A stretch of 45,516 bases of DNA, taken from the NCBI GenBank assembly GCA_016782645.1, contig JADHYC010000013.1, forward strand, positions 1 to 45,516, in the 5' to 3' direction. The position numbers and the translations under genes were made by a program. Positions 1 through 9,191 of the stretch are shown in pieces. Each line of letters starts with the position of its first letter. The first letter of the stretch is position 1. The stretch comes from Fidelibacterota bacterium. Its GTDB lineage: Bacteria > Fidelibacterota > UBA2242. The notes beneath the pieces were generated by a model, which did not search any database, was not told the DNA's origin, and saw only the letters and a list, made by a program, of their open reading frames with translations.

Positions 1-90
1 TTTTTAATACTTGCTTTAATTGTGGCTGCGGCAGAAACTTATGTAGGAAGAATTAATCGTACAATATTGGAAAGAGAAGAAAGTGCTTGA
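1..90 (+). CDS. C-terminal end of an unidentified membrane protein (partial)
   Basis: Frame 1 is open from the left edge to a TGA at 88-90. It reads as a hydrophobic helix (about LILALIVAAA) followed by a charged tail ending in EREESA. The stop overlaps the GTG start of hflX by eight bases, the usual spacing of translationally coupled genes here. The shape suggests the last membrane helix and cytoplasmic tail of a membrane protein, but 29 residues are too few to identify a family. Confidence 0.5.
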   Translation, partial: FLILALIVAAAETYVGRINRTILEREESA

Positions 91-1354
91 GCAAGTTCTA
101 TTGGTAGGTGTTGTTACTCCTTTTCAGCCCAAATTTGAGGTTGATGAACGTCTTCAGGAAATGAAACAGTTGTTAAATACACTGGAAAATGAAATTGCTG
201 AAACCTTTATTGTCAATCTAAAGCGAATTAAGCCTTCGACTTTAATAGGGAAGGGAAAGATAAGAGAAATTAGGAATCTTCTTTCATTGCTTGATATTCA
301 GGAAGTGATTTTTAACGATGATTTATCCCCAACTCAGGTACGTAATCTTCGAAAGATGTTGGGTGTAGAAATATATGATAGAAGTGGGATTATACTTGAA
401 ATCTTTGCTAATCATGCTCAAACAAAGGAGGCTAAGACCCAAGTAGAACTTGCAACTCTTCAATATCTGCTTCCAAGATTAACAGGACGCTGGACACACC
501 TGGAAAGGCAAATTGGGGGAATTAGCGTAAGAGGAGGCGCCGGTGAAACACAGATTGAGATTGATAGAAGATTAACAAGAACACGAATTTCTAAGCTTAT
601 TAAAGACCTAAGGAAAATTGATAAAGAGAGAGCAGTACAGCAGAAGGGACGTAATACTTTCTTTAAAGCTGCTCTGGTCGGATATACCAATGCCGGAAAG
701 TCAACATTAATGAATATGTTTACTGGTTCAAGCGTTCCGGTTGAAGATAAACTTTTTGCTACTCTGGATACAACGGTACGGATTTATCGCCTCGACAAGT
801 ATCATGATTTATTGTTGAGTGATACAATTGGTTTTATCAGGAAACTTCCCCATCATTTAATTGCCTCTTTTAGAAGTACACTGAGAGAGGTGAAAGATGC
901 CGATCTTATTATAAAGGTTGCTGATATTAGTTCATCTCAGTGCCTCAATCAATTAAAAGCTGTAGACGAGGTTCTTGTTCAGCTTGAAGCCTACAATAAA
1001 CCTTCAATTATTGTTTTTAATAAGATTGATATAATGGAAAACCGAATATTAAAACAGGTAAAGAGAGATTATCCTGATGCCGTATTTATATCTGCTCTTA
1101 ACAATTTGCGAATAGATGAATTAAGAAGAGCAATTCTAAAAGTTCTGGAAAAGGAAGAAATGCAGTTGAAATTGAATTTGCCTATTAATTATGTTAAAGG
1201 ATTGGCGGTTTTAAGAGATAATACTCGTATAATAAGTGAAAATTACTCCGATGGTGAAGTAGATATTGAATTCTCAGTTTATAGGAAAGTTTGGCCCTGG
1301 CTGAAGACAAGGCTGGTTCAAAAAGTTGAGTTTGAACTCGTTGATAAGTCTTGA
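83..1354 (+). CDS. hflX: GTPase HflX
   Basis: HflX is a ribosome-associated GTPase that binds the 50S subunit and splits or rescues stalled ribosomes. The 423-residue length is normal. The N-terminal HflX domain (about 1-190) includes the family's glycine-rich stretch near 145-154 (GGISVRGGAG). The G domain has the P-loop GYTNAGKST at 200-208, LFATLDTT near 224, DTIGF at 247-251 and NKID at 313-316. The GTG start at 83 follows a purine-rich AAAGAGAAGAA and overlaps the preceding stop codon. The MEMO1-family gene follows after 45 bases, possibly in the same transcript. The family call is secure. Confidence 0.96.
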   Translation: MLEQVLLVGVVTPFQPKFEVDERLQEMKQLLNTLENEIAETFIVNLKRIKPSTLIGKGKIREIRNLLSLLDIQEVIFNDDLSPTQVRNLRKMLGVEIYDRSGIILEIFANHAQTKEAKTQVELATLQYLLPRLTGRWTHLERQIGGISVRGGAGETQIEIDRRLTRTRISKLIKDLRKIDKERAVQQKGRNTFFKAALVGYTNAGKSTLMNMFTGSSVPVEDKLFATLDTTVRIYRLDKYHDLLLSDTIGFIRKLPHHLIASFRSTLREVKDADLIIKVADISSSQCLNQLKAVDEVLVQLEAYNKPSIIVFNKIDIMENRILKQVKRDYPDAVFISALNNLRIDELRRAILKVLEKEEMQLKLNLPINYVKGLAVLRDNTRIISENYSDGEVDIEFSVYRKVWPWLKTRLVQKVEFELVDKS

Positions 1355-1399
1355 TTTTCAATCGATTGATAATTATTTTTACAGAAAAGGGGGTTAATT

Positions 1400-2242
1400 A
1401 TGAAAACAGGTGATGAGATCGTACGTGCTCCTGTAGTTGCCGGTATGTTCTATCCGGGTTCTGCGGAAGAATTGAAGCGGAATGTGGAAAATTATCTTAT
1501 TAATGCACCCGATATTTCAATTAAACTCAAGAAGCTATATGGTATTATTGCTCCTCATGCGGGGTATGTCTATTCTGGTTGTGTGGCAGCAGTGGGCTAT
1601 AAATTATTGCATAAGTATCCATCACCAAATGTAGTTGTGATAGCACCAAGCCACAGAGAATATTTTAAGGGTGTTTCTGTTTATTCTGGGGATGCATTTG
1701 AAACTCCACTTGGAAAAGTTCCGGTTTCTGATGAGATATGTGATGCAATTACAGAAAGAGGGGGGGCTATTGAGCGGTCAATGGCTGGGCATGAAGAAGA
1801 GCATTCATTGGAAGTTCAGTTGCCTTTTCTTCAAACTATTTTTCCTGATGGATTTAATTTAATTCCTGTCGTTATTGGCGCTAACCGAATATCAATGATT
1901 CATGAATTTGCTCAAGCATTAAAAAAAGTGGCAGAGAAATATGAGTTTGTTCTAGTAGCAAGTTCGGATTTATCGCATTACTATCCTTATAATGTTGCGG
2001 TGAGGAAAGATGAAAATCTTATTGCACTTTTGGAAGAGTATAAGATGGAAGAGCTGGAAGAGGGATATGAAGATCAAAGCTTGGAAGCGTGTGGGCTGGG
2101 ACCGATTCTGGCTTTGATGAAATATGCTCAACAGTCCGGTAATCCTGTTTGTAAGCAATTGGAGTACAAAAATTCAGGTGATACTTCAGGGACGAAAAAT
2201 CAGGTTGTAGGATATGTTTCTGCAGTGGTATATGACAAGTAA
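1400..2242 (+). CDS. MEMO1-family protein (AmmeMemoRadiSam system protein B)
   Basis: This 280-residue protein belongs to the MEMO1 family, whose fold resembles class III extradiol dioxygenases. Visible hallmarks are the start VAGMFYPG, then APHAGYVYSG, APSH, GHEEEHSLEVQLPFL and SSDLSHYYPY, which carry the histidines and acidic residues of the putative metal site. In many prokaryotes it is encoded with an AMMECR1 protein and a radical SAM enzyme (the AmmeMemoRadiSam set), but neither is in this window. The biochemical role is unknown. The ATG is preceded by a strong AAAAGGGGG site. A run of seven G lies inside the gene near 1760. Confidence 0.93.
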   Translation: MKTGDEIVRAPVVAGMFYPGSAEELKRNVENYLINAPDISIKLKKLYGIIAPHAGYVYSGCVAAVGYKLLHKYPSPNVVVIAPSHREYFKGVSVYSGDAFETPLGKVPVSDEICDAITERGGAIERSMAGHEEEHSLEVQLPFLQTIFPDGFNLIPVVIGANRISMIHEFAQALKKVAEKYEFVLVASSDLSHYYPYNVAVRKDENLIALLEEYKMEELEEGYEDQSLEACGLGPILALMKYAQQSGNPVCKQLEYKNSGDTSGTKNQVVGYVSAVVYDK

Positions 2243-2276
2243 TGAATAACTAAATATATAGAATTGTACTTTTATC

Positions 2277-3149
2277 GTGATTAGTGAGAAGGGTTCATTT
2301 AGTCTTTTTGGTGCCAGTAAAGTTGGGATTGCTCTTGCTTATCATTTTCATAGAGCAGGGTATCTACCCGAATTTGTCTGGAACAGGTCTGAAGAAGGAC
2401 TGAATAAAGCTCTCAGATGGGTTCCATTCAAGTATGAATCAACTTCTATTAAAGATTTTCAGGGTAAAAGTAACTGGATAATAATTTCGGTTTCCGATGA
2501 TGCAATTGAGTCTATTGCTCAGAAATTGGCAGATTCAGTTGATAATTTGAATAATGTAAATGCTTTTCATACATCTGGATTCTTGTGTTCGGAGGTTTTA
2601 AATCCTCTTAAAGAAAAAGGCTGTAGAACAGGTTCTTTTCACCCTGTGCTCAGTGTGCCTGATATTAAAACAGGTATCAGAGAGATGCCTTCAGCTGTAT
2701 TTACCTGTGAAGGTGAAATTGATAAAGAGTTAGTGAAATTAGTGGAAAAGATTGGTAGAAAAGGTGTTATACTAACACTTGAACAGAAAGAATTTGTACA
2801 TGTCTCATCTGTATTTCTGAGTAATTACTCAGTTTCTCTCATTGCTGTTGTTAAGGAATTGTGTGAGAAAAAGGGATTGTCGGAAGATAAGGCAACAATG
2901 ATTCTGAAGGGATTATCGGAACAGGCTGTTGAAAATGGTTGGAGTAAACCTCTGTCAGGTGCATTAACGGGTCCGATTGTGAGAGGCGATGTTAAAACTA
3001 TTGAAAAGCATCTCGAGTTATTGGATGAATATCCTGAGTTAAAAAAACTTTATGCGGATTTTGGCATTCTTGCGTTAAATTTAATTGAGTTAAAAAACGG
3101 TGGTATAAAAAAGTTATTTATTGAGAAAAAGAAGGAATTTTCTCTATAA
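2277..3149 (+). CDS. Rossmann-like and DUF2520 domain protein
   Basis: This is a predicted NAD(P)-dependent oxidoreductase-like protein of 290 residues. The N-terminus has a Rossmann nucleotide-binding turn (FGASKVGIALA, about 12-22). The C-terminal half (about 130-280) looks like the helical DUF2520 domain, with FHPVLSV, an acidic linker and the tail segment LTGPIVRGD. Homologues resemble ketopantoate reductase or F420-dependent NADP reductases, but no substrate is established. The GTG start at 2277 lacks a clear ribosome-binding site and lies 34 bases after the MEMO1-family gene. Confidence 0.85.
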   Translation: MISEKGSFSLFGASKVGIALAYHFHRAGYLPEFVWNRSEEGLNKALRWVPFKYESTSIKDFQGKSNWIIISVSDDAIESIAQKLADSVDNLNNVNAFHTSGFLCSEVLNPLKEKGCRTGSFHPVLSVPDIKTGIREMPSAVFTCEGEIDKELVKLVEKIGRKGVILTLEQKEFVHVSSVFLSNYSVSLIAVVKELCEKKGLSEDKATMILKGLSEQAVENGWSKPLSGALTGPIVRGDVKTIEKHLELLDEYPELKKLYADFGILALNLIELKNGGIKKLFIEKKKEFSL

Positions 3150-3206
3150 CCTCTATTGTTTAGGTGAATTGCGGGATTTAATTAGAATTTTTCCAAAGGG
3201 AAAATT

Positions 3207-3656
3207 ATGAAGAAGATTACAATTATATTTTTTTGTCTTATTTTCTGTATTCAATTATTTGCCCAGGAGAAAAAACTCTTCTGGGATGGATACGATTGGG
3301 CTGCTGTGGATAAAATTACAAGAGAGTATCCGGAATATAACGTTTGGATAAAAAGCGCATATCTGAGCGGGCTTTTTGATGGGAAGATGTTTTACAAATT
3401 GAAAGCAATGCCAATGAACAATTCAGTGATTGATACACTTTTTACTGATTTAATAGAACCTTCAAGCGTCCGCTCTCTAATTGGGGGATTGGACATGTTT
3501 TATCAAGATATGTCTAGTGAATATATACCGATTCCACTGGCTTTGATTGCAACTATTATGATTCAGAATGATTACTCCAAATCAGAGGTTGATAAATTTA
3601 TTTTGGAAAGTAAAAAGTGGATAAATGAAATAACTATCAGTATCCTGAATAAGTAA
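3207..3656 (+). CDS. Small secreted protein of unknown function
   Basis: A 149-residue protein with a clear signal peptide (MKKI, hydrophobic core, LFAQ, cleavage near 20/21). The mature part is mostly helical, with a segment like YLSGLFDG and a later PIPLALIATI helix. That arrangement vaguely recalls Rap1a/Tai-type small periplasmic proteins, but I cannot support the assignment. AAAGGGAAAATT upstream of the ATG is a good ribosome-binding site. It converges with the minus-strand gene ending at 3660, only three bases away. Confidence 0.75.
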   Translation: MKKITIIFFCLIFCIQLFAQEKKLFWDGYDWAAVDKITREYPEYNVWIKSAYLSGLFDGKMFYKLKAMPMNNSVIDTLFTDLIEPSSVRSLIGGLDMFYQDMSSEYIPIPLALIATIMIQNDYSKSEVDKFILESKKWINEITISILNK

Positions 3657-3659
3657 CGT

Positions 3660-4070
3660 CTATTCTTCTTTTAGTATAAGTTCCCCGCAATAAGGGCAGA
3701 TAATATATTCTTCTTTTTCACCAAAGAAGCGAAGGTGAGTTATACGAAATCGGGCAGTTCCCGACATATTCGGTCGTTGTGTGATTATAGCCTTGCGGGA
3801 CCTTGTGCTACCCGGCTCCATTGGAACGTCATAAACGTGTACAATATTCAATTGCTTTTTTTCTACCACTCTTTCGGAATTGTCATAGATATCTATATAT
3901 CCGGCGACTTCGCTTATTGATTTATCTGACACATTTTGAATTTCAACAGTAATACTCAAGAGGTCGTTATCAAGTTCTTTAAGGATAACATTGCTGATTT
4001 GTACAGTTTCCTGGGCAAATGAAATCCTAAAAATTAATATTAAAATTGAAAGTATTGCGAACCGTTTCAT
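3660..4070 (-). CDS. Secreted protein with an Ig-like domain and C-terminal CxxC knuckle
   Basis: A 136-residue protein with a signal peptide (MKRFAIL to ISFAQ). The mature part alternates beta-strand-like segments such as LLSITVEIQN and VAGYIDIYD, in the style of small FxLYD or DUF3426-like domains. It ends in a CPYCGE zinc-ribbon-type knuckle (C125, C128), which is odd for an exported protein because only one CxxC is present. GAGG stands five bases before the ATG, and a good sigma-70-type promoter lies just upstream. No function is recognised. Confidence 0.78.
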   Translation of the reverse strand: MKRFAILSILILIFRISFAQETVQISNVILKELDNDLLSITVEIQNVSDKSISEVAGYIDIYDNSERVVEKKQLNIVHVYDVPMEPGSTRSRKAIITQRPNMSGTARFRITHLRFFGEKEEYIICPYCGELILKEE

Positions 4071-4290
4071 TACTGCCTCATCAATTTTTCTTAATATAGA
4101 TTATATTGAAATGAGAGTCAAGTTCTGGATAAAAGTTTAAATTTTTTTAGATAGGGAATGTATTCAATCAATATTAATTTTTTGTCAGCTATGCAATTTT
4201 AAAAATAGTTGAAAGGAAATAACGCTCTTAGTAAATCATTTTTGATTTGTGTAAATTAAAAAGGGTTAATTTTAATCGAGAAATGGTAGC
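4071..4290. other. Divergent intergenic region between the secreted-protein gene and hutH
   Basis: This 220-base spacer holds the minus-strand promoter at 4093-4121 and a perfect palindrome, AAATCA-TTTT-TGATTT, at 4233-4248, about 42 bases before hutH. The palindrome could be an operator or a chance AT-rich hairpin. A TTGTCA at 4182 lacks a convincing -10 partner. No small gene is apparent. Confidence 0.35.
4093..4121 (-). promoter_or_regulatory. Sigma-70-type promoter for the minus-strand secreted-protein gene
   Basis: Read on the minus strand: TTGACT (4121-4116), a 17-base spacer, then TATATT (4098-4093). Each hexamer matches the consensus at five of six positions. The predicted start lies about 15 bases before the ATG at 4070, leaving room for the GAGG ribosome-binding site. 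Confidence 0.5.
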
Positions 4291-5838
4291 TTGATAAATT
4301 TTGGTGATGAATTGAGCAATTTGGTACTATCAGGGGATAATTTAACACTTAAACGGGTTGCAAATTTTTTAAGAATAAAGAGCAAGATTTCTATTGATGG
4401 AAGCGCTGCAAACAGGGTCAAAGCTGCACGTAAAACTGTTCTTGAAATGATTGAAAAGGAAAAGGTTGTTTATGGAATTAATACCGGTTTTGGTAAATTG
4501 AGTCAAGTTAAAATTCCTCTAGATGAATTAGAATCTCTGCAGATAAATCTACTCAGAAGCCATGCTTGTGGTGTCGGCGATCCTGTTGATACAGATATAG
4601 TATCCCTTATGATGTATCTGAAAATCAACAATTTATCTGCAGGTTATTCCGGTTGCTCTCTGGAAGTGATTAACAAATTAGTGGAACTTCTTAATAAAAG
4701 AATATATCCGGTCGTTCCCAGAAGGGGTTCCGTTGGGGCAAGCGGTGACTTGGTTCCTCTTGCACATATGTCCTTACCGCTTATTGGTGAAGGAGAAGTG
4801 TTATATAAAGACAAACAATATCGGTCAGAGGATTTGGTGAAGCAAGGAGTATACAAGCCCATTGAATTAGGTCCGAAAGATGGCTTGTCGCTTATTAATG
4901 GTACCCAGTATTCAACAGCTCTTCTAACATCAGCGCTTATTCAGGCGAAGGATTTGGTGCTGTTATCAGAGCTTGCCGCTTCAATGAGTATTGAGGCAAT
5001 TCTCACTACGGATGTTCCCTTCAGAAAAGAGATTCAGGAGGTTAGAAGGCAGAAAGGGCAAAAAGAGGTGGCGAAACATATCCGGAATTTTCTAAGGCAC
5101 AGCGAAATAGTAAAATCGCATAAAAATTGTGAAAAGGTTCAGGATCCCTACAGTTTTCGCTGTGTGCCGCAGGTATTAGGTACGGTTAGAGATTCAATTG
5201 AATTTGTTCAGGAAATTGTGGAGAATGAGCTTAATGCTGTAACGGATAATCCGCTTGTTTTTTCTGATTCGGGAGAAATATTATCCGGAGGAAATTTCCA
5301 TGCAGGACCAATTGCGATGGCAGCTGATAATTTTTCCATTGCTCTTACGGAATTGGGGAATATTAGTGAAAGACGAATTGCGAATCTTACTGATTCGACA
5401 ATGAGTGGTTTACCCCCATTTCTTATTGAATCCAGTGGATTAAATTCAGGCTTTATGATAGTCCATGTAGCTGCTGCCTCTCTTGCTTCGGAAAATAGAA
5501 CGCTATCCGGTCCTGCTTCTATTGAAAACATACCAACTTCTGCAAGTCAGGAGGATCATGTCAGTATGGCACCTATTGCAGGATTGAAGCTTTTACAGAT
5601 TGTGGAGAATATAAAAGTAATTGTCTGGATTGAGATGCTGACAGCAGCTCAGGGAATGGATTTTAGAAGACCTTTAAAAGGTGGAATTGGTTCGGAATTA
5701 GGCTATAAAAAAGCACGTTCTCTTGTAAAGTATCTGGATAAAGATAGAATTATGTATGTAGATTTACGACAGTATAATAAACTTCTTTCCGATTATGCTT
5801 TCATAAGAGAGATAAATGATATAGCAGAAAGTAGTTAG
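4291..5838 (+). CDS. hutH: Histidine ammonia-lyase
   Basis: HutH deaminates L-histidine to urocanate, the first step of histidine breakdown. The 515-residue length is normal. The MIO cofactor triad is A150-S151-G152 within GSVGASGDLVPLAHM. Other active-site segments are YGINTGFGKL, RSHACGVG (the histidine expected for histidine rather than phenylalanine lyases), LINGTQ, DPYSFRCVPQ, GGNFHAGP and SQEDHVSM. The TTG start has only a weak AATCGAGAAA site. No hutU, hutI or glutamate formiminotransferase gene is in this window, so the rest of the pathway must lie elsewhere or be absent. A related aromatic-amino-acid lyase is less likely. Confidence 0.93.
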   Translation: MINFGDELSNLVLSGDNLTLKRVANFLRIKSKISIDGSAANRVKAARKTVLEMIEKEKVVYGINTGFGKLSQVKIPLDELESLQINLLRSHACGVGDPVDTDIVSLMMYLKINNLSAGYSGCSLEVINKLVELLNKRIYPVVPRRGSVGASGDLVPLAHMSLPLIGEGEVLYKDKQYRSEDLVKQGVYKPIELGPKDGLSLINGTQYSTALLTSALIQAKDLVLLSELAASMSIEAILTTDVPFRKEIQEVRRQKGQKEVAKHIRNFLRHSEIVKSHKNCEKVQDPYSFRCVPQVLGTVRDSIEFVQEIVENELNAVTDNPLVFSDSGEILSGGNFHAGPIAMAADNFSIALTELGNISERRIANLTDSTMSGLPPFLIESSGLNSGFMIVHVAAASLASENRTLSGPASIENIPTSASQEDHVSMAPIAGLKLLQIVENIKVIVWIEMLTAAQGMDFRRPLKGGIGSELGYKKARSLVKYLDKDRIMYVDLRQYNKLLSDYAFIREINDIAESS

Positions 5839-5902
5839 TTTTATTTCCCCCTTTTTTAATAGGGCAAGTTAATTTTTTAATGTTTCTAAGATTGTTATTT
5901 GA

Positions 5903-7381
<1,479 letters not shown>

Positions 7382-7425
7382 TATAGTTAACAGCGCTTAA
7401 TGGAAAGTGAAAGATAATAAAAAAA

Positions 7426-7680
7426 TTATGGTAACTTTGCTATGTGTGCAGCAAGTTTGGATTTTTTATTGGCGGCATTATTTTTGTGAATAACTCCCTT
7501 ACTTACAAGGGAATCGATTATAGAAACAGTTTTTTGGAAAATGGGTTCTGCTTCTTTCTTGGTTGTTACACTTTTGATCTTCTTTATCATAGTCTTCATT
7601 ATGGATTTATAGTGTTTATTACGCACCCTTGCTTTTTCTGCCTGACGAATCCGTTTCTGAACAGATATATTCTTACTCAT
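7426..7680 (-). CDS. rpsT: Ribosomal protein S20
   Basis: S20 is a small basic primary-binding protein of the 30S subunit. The 84-residue product is lysine-rich and helical, with the family pattern of an N-terminal SVQKRIRQAEKARVRN-type helix and the C-terminal VIHKNNAANKKSKLAA segment. GAAAGGAATTAA before the ATG is a good ribosome-binding site. It stands alone, transcribed against its neighbours, and has its own Bacteroidota-type promoter. Confidence 0.97.
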   Translation of the reverse strand: MSKNISVQKRIRQAEKARVRNKHYKSIMKTMIKKIKSVTTKKEAEPIFQKTVSIIDSLVSKGVIHKNNAANKKSKLAAHIAKLP

Positions 7681-7713
7681 TTAATTCCTTTCAAAGTGTT
7701 TTCAAAAAGTATG

Positions 7714-7745
7714 CAAATTTATTTATATAGTTGATGAAATTCAAA
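7714..7745 (-). promoter_or_regulatory. Bacteroidota-type promoter of rpsT
   Basis: On the minus strand, TTTG (7745-7742) is followed after 20 bases by TAAATTTG (7721-7714). This matches the Bacteroidota primary-sigma consensus, TTTG then TAnnTTTG at about 19-21 bases, in every specified position. The predicted leader to the ATG at 7680 is about 25 bases. Confidence 0.6.
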
Positions 7746-7781
7746 GAAAAAAACAGAGAAAGTAGTAATTCCTCAGATTCA

Positions 7782-7908
7782 GATTAAAACGGATTTCTGT
7801 ACCGAGAAGCTCTGCTTCGTAAATGTATGAAGATCTTTAATAAAAGATTTCTGAAGTGAAGCTTTCCCATTGGTCACAAAGGGCTCTTCTGGAGGACATC
7901 TTCGAGGG
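7782..7908. repeat. Hairpin-forming dispersed intergenic repeat, copy A
   Basis: This stretch aligns with 11031-11139 nearly end to end. Both begin TTAAAACG(G)ATTTCTGTAC, contain TCTGCTTCG, TCTTTAA, AAAGATTTC and AGCTTTCCCAT, and end in TTCGAGG. Arms 7809-7824 and 7847-7862 pair at 11 Watson-Crick and three wobble positions of 16. Copy A has about 20 extra bases before the final TTCGAGG. It lies between the divergent rpsT and the DUF2953 gene and encodes no evident protein. Confidence 0.7.
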
Positions 7909-7969
7909 GGGTGTGATCGAAGACATCTCTACGAGACAAATAAACCTATAACTGAGGTTTTACAGAAAG

Positions 7970-8737
7970 TTGTTGATAACTTTATTGAGCGAATTAGATG
8001 AGATGACTTATTTATCCAACATTGACATTTCGCCGTTGGGTCAATATTTACAGGTTAATTCCAGGTGTGCAAATCTATCCTTTGTCCTAAAGTTCCTTTG
8101 TGGGATTGTAATATTAATTACTGTAATGTTATTTTTTACACTTCTTTTTAGAACTGTTTTATTAGTTAGAGGAAAGTTTTCAGATGGAAAAAATATTGTT
8201 GAGTCAAATATTTCATTCTATGGGAACTTATTAAATGTTGATGCCTCGTACGATTTAAAGTTATCCGAAATTTATCTGAGGATTAGATTATTTCGGTTTT
8301 GTATTTATAAGCGTTTGTTGGAGAGAAGTGGTAAAGAACGGTCTACTGAAAAGCCACAAAAGAGTAAAAAAGGTGAAGGTAAGAAAAATTTTGGCTTATC
8401 TTTGTTTTCTTTTCAAGAGTGGATTGGATTAGGTCGAGAAGTAGTAATACGTTTTTTCAGGATATTTCAAAAAAAGAGTTTCACTGGAAAATTAAGAATA
8501 GGATTAGGAGATCCTGCATCAACCGGTGTTTTTATGGGAACCTATTATTCACTTAAATCCTTAATACGTGATTTTGAGGACATTTTTATATCCCCTAATT
8601 TTCTTCAGAAAGAGATTAAAGGAGAAATAGCTTTAGCTGGCTCAATAAGATTGATTAAATTAATTCCAATGGTTATTTTTACTTATAGAAAGATATTGAG
8701 CAGAAAGAAGAAATTGAAAGCAGGGGGTAGAACATGA
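7970..8737 (+). CDS. DUF2953 membrane protein (YtfI-like)
   Basis: The 255-residue protein has one strong membrane segment (about 38-62, FLCGIVILITVMLFFTLLF), a beta-strand-like region resembling DUF2953, a lysine-rich linker (about 122-140) and a C-terminal region beginning KLRIGLGDPASTG, typical of the family. In Bacillus the DUF2953 gene ytfI lies next to ytfJ/gerW, and the same pairing occurs here with an ATGA overlap. The start is uncertain: the TTG at 7970 has no well-placed ribosome-binding site, and ATG 8003 would shorten it by 11 residues without losing the membrane segment. Function unknown. Confidence 0.75.
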   Translation: MLITLLSELDEMTYLSNIDISPLGQYLQVNSRCANLSFVLKFLCGIVILITVMLFFTLLFRTVLLVRGKFSDGKNIVESNISFYGNLLNVDASYDLKLSEIYLRIRLFRFCIYKRLLERSGKERSTEKPQKSKKGEGKKNFGLSLFSFQEWIGLGREVVIRFFRIFQKKSFTGKLRIGLGDPASTGVFMGTYYSLKSLIRDFEDIFISPNFLQKEIKGEIALAGSIRLIKLIPMVIFTYRKILSRKKKLKAGGRT

Positions 8738-9105
8738 TTGAGAGTTTAGTTGATACTTTACTGGATAAATTGAAGGATATTGTTGCATCAGAAACAGTTG
8801 TGGGGAAGCCAGTTGAAACTCCTGAGGCGACTATTATTCCTGTTAGTAAGATATCACTTGGATTTGGGGCTGGTGGAGGTGGTAGTGTCGAGACTGCCAA
8901 GGATAAAGGAAAAGGAAGTGGAACCGGTGGTGGCGCTGTGATTGATCCAGTAGCGATTATCTCAATTTGCAAAGGAGAGGTGAAAGTGCATAAATTGAAA
9001 GAAAAGGGATTGGATATAGGAAAAATTGTGGAATTGGTTCCGGAGCTGATTAGCAAGTTTAGTAAGTCGAAAAAGGCTGGTAAAGGAAGAGTGAAAAAAG
9101 AATAG
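8734..9105 (+). CDS. GerW/YtfJ-family protein
   Basis: A 123-residue member of the GerW (YtfJ) sporulation-protein family. The pattern is clear: an N-terminal helix, VVGKPVETPEATIIPVSKIS, a glycine-rich loop GFGAGGGG, GTGGGAVIDPVAII, and a basic C-terminus. Bacillus YtfJ is needed for normal spore germination, but nothing else here suggests sporulation, so the role must differ. The ATG overlaps the stop of the DUF2953 gene, and AGGGGG precedes it. Confidence 0.9.
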   Translation: MIESLVDTLLDKLKDIVASETVVGKPVETPEATIIPVSKISLGFGAGGGGSVETAKDKGKGSGTGGGAVIDPVAIISICKGEVKVHKLKEKGLDIGKIVELVPELISKFSKSKKAGKGRVKKE

Positions 9106-9118
9106 GATTTTTAGAGAA

Positions 9119-9143
9119 AAAAGTTTTAATAAACAAAACTTTT
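9119..9143 (+). terminator. AT-only inverted repeat after the ytfI/ytfJ pair
   Basis: The perfect nine-base arms AAAAGTTTT (9119-9127) and AAAACTTTT (9135-9143) flank a seven-base loop and are followed by CCTTGTATTT. The location just past the GerW-family gene suits a terminator, but the stem is AT-rich and the T run is interrupted, so it may be weak or a regulator site for the following Crp/Fnr gene. Confidence 0.35.
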
Positions 9144-9191
9144 CCTTGTATTTATTATTATCTCAAATTATTTTAAATAAAAAGAGTGGTT

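Noticed and set aside
1754..1770. G7 tract in the MEMO1-family gene as a phase-variation switch
   Set aside because: The tract is short, encodes conserved-looking residues and sits in a probably cytosolic enzyme-like protein with no reason to vary.
3207..4070. Toxin-immunity pair reading of the two small secreted genes
   Set aside because: They are convergent rather than co-transcribed, both have signal peptides, and the resemblance of the first to Rap1a-type immunity proteins is too weak.
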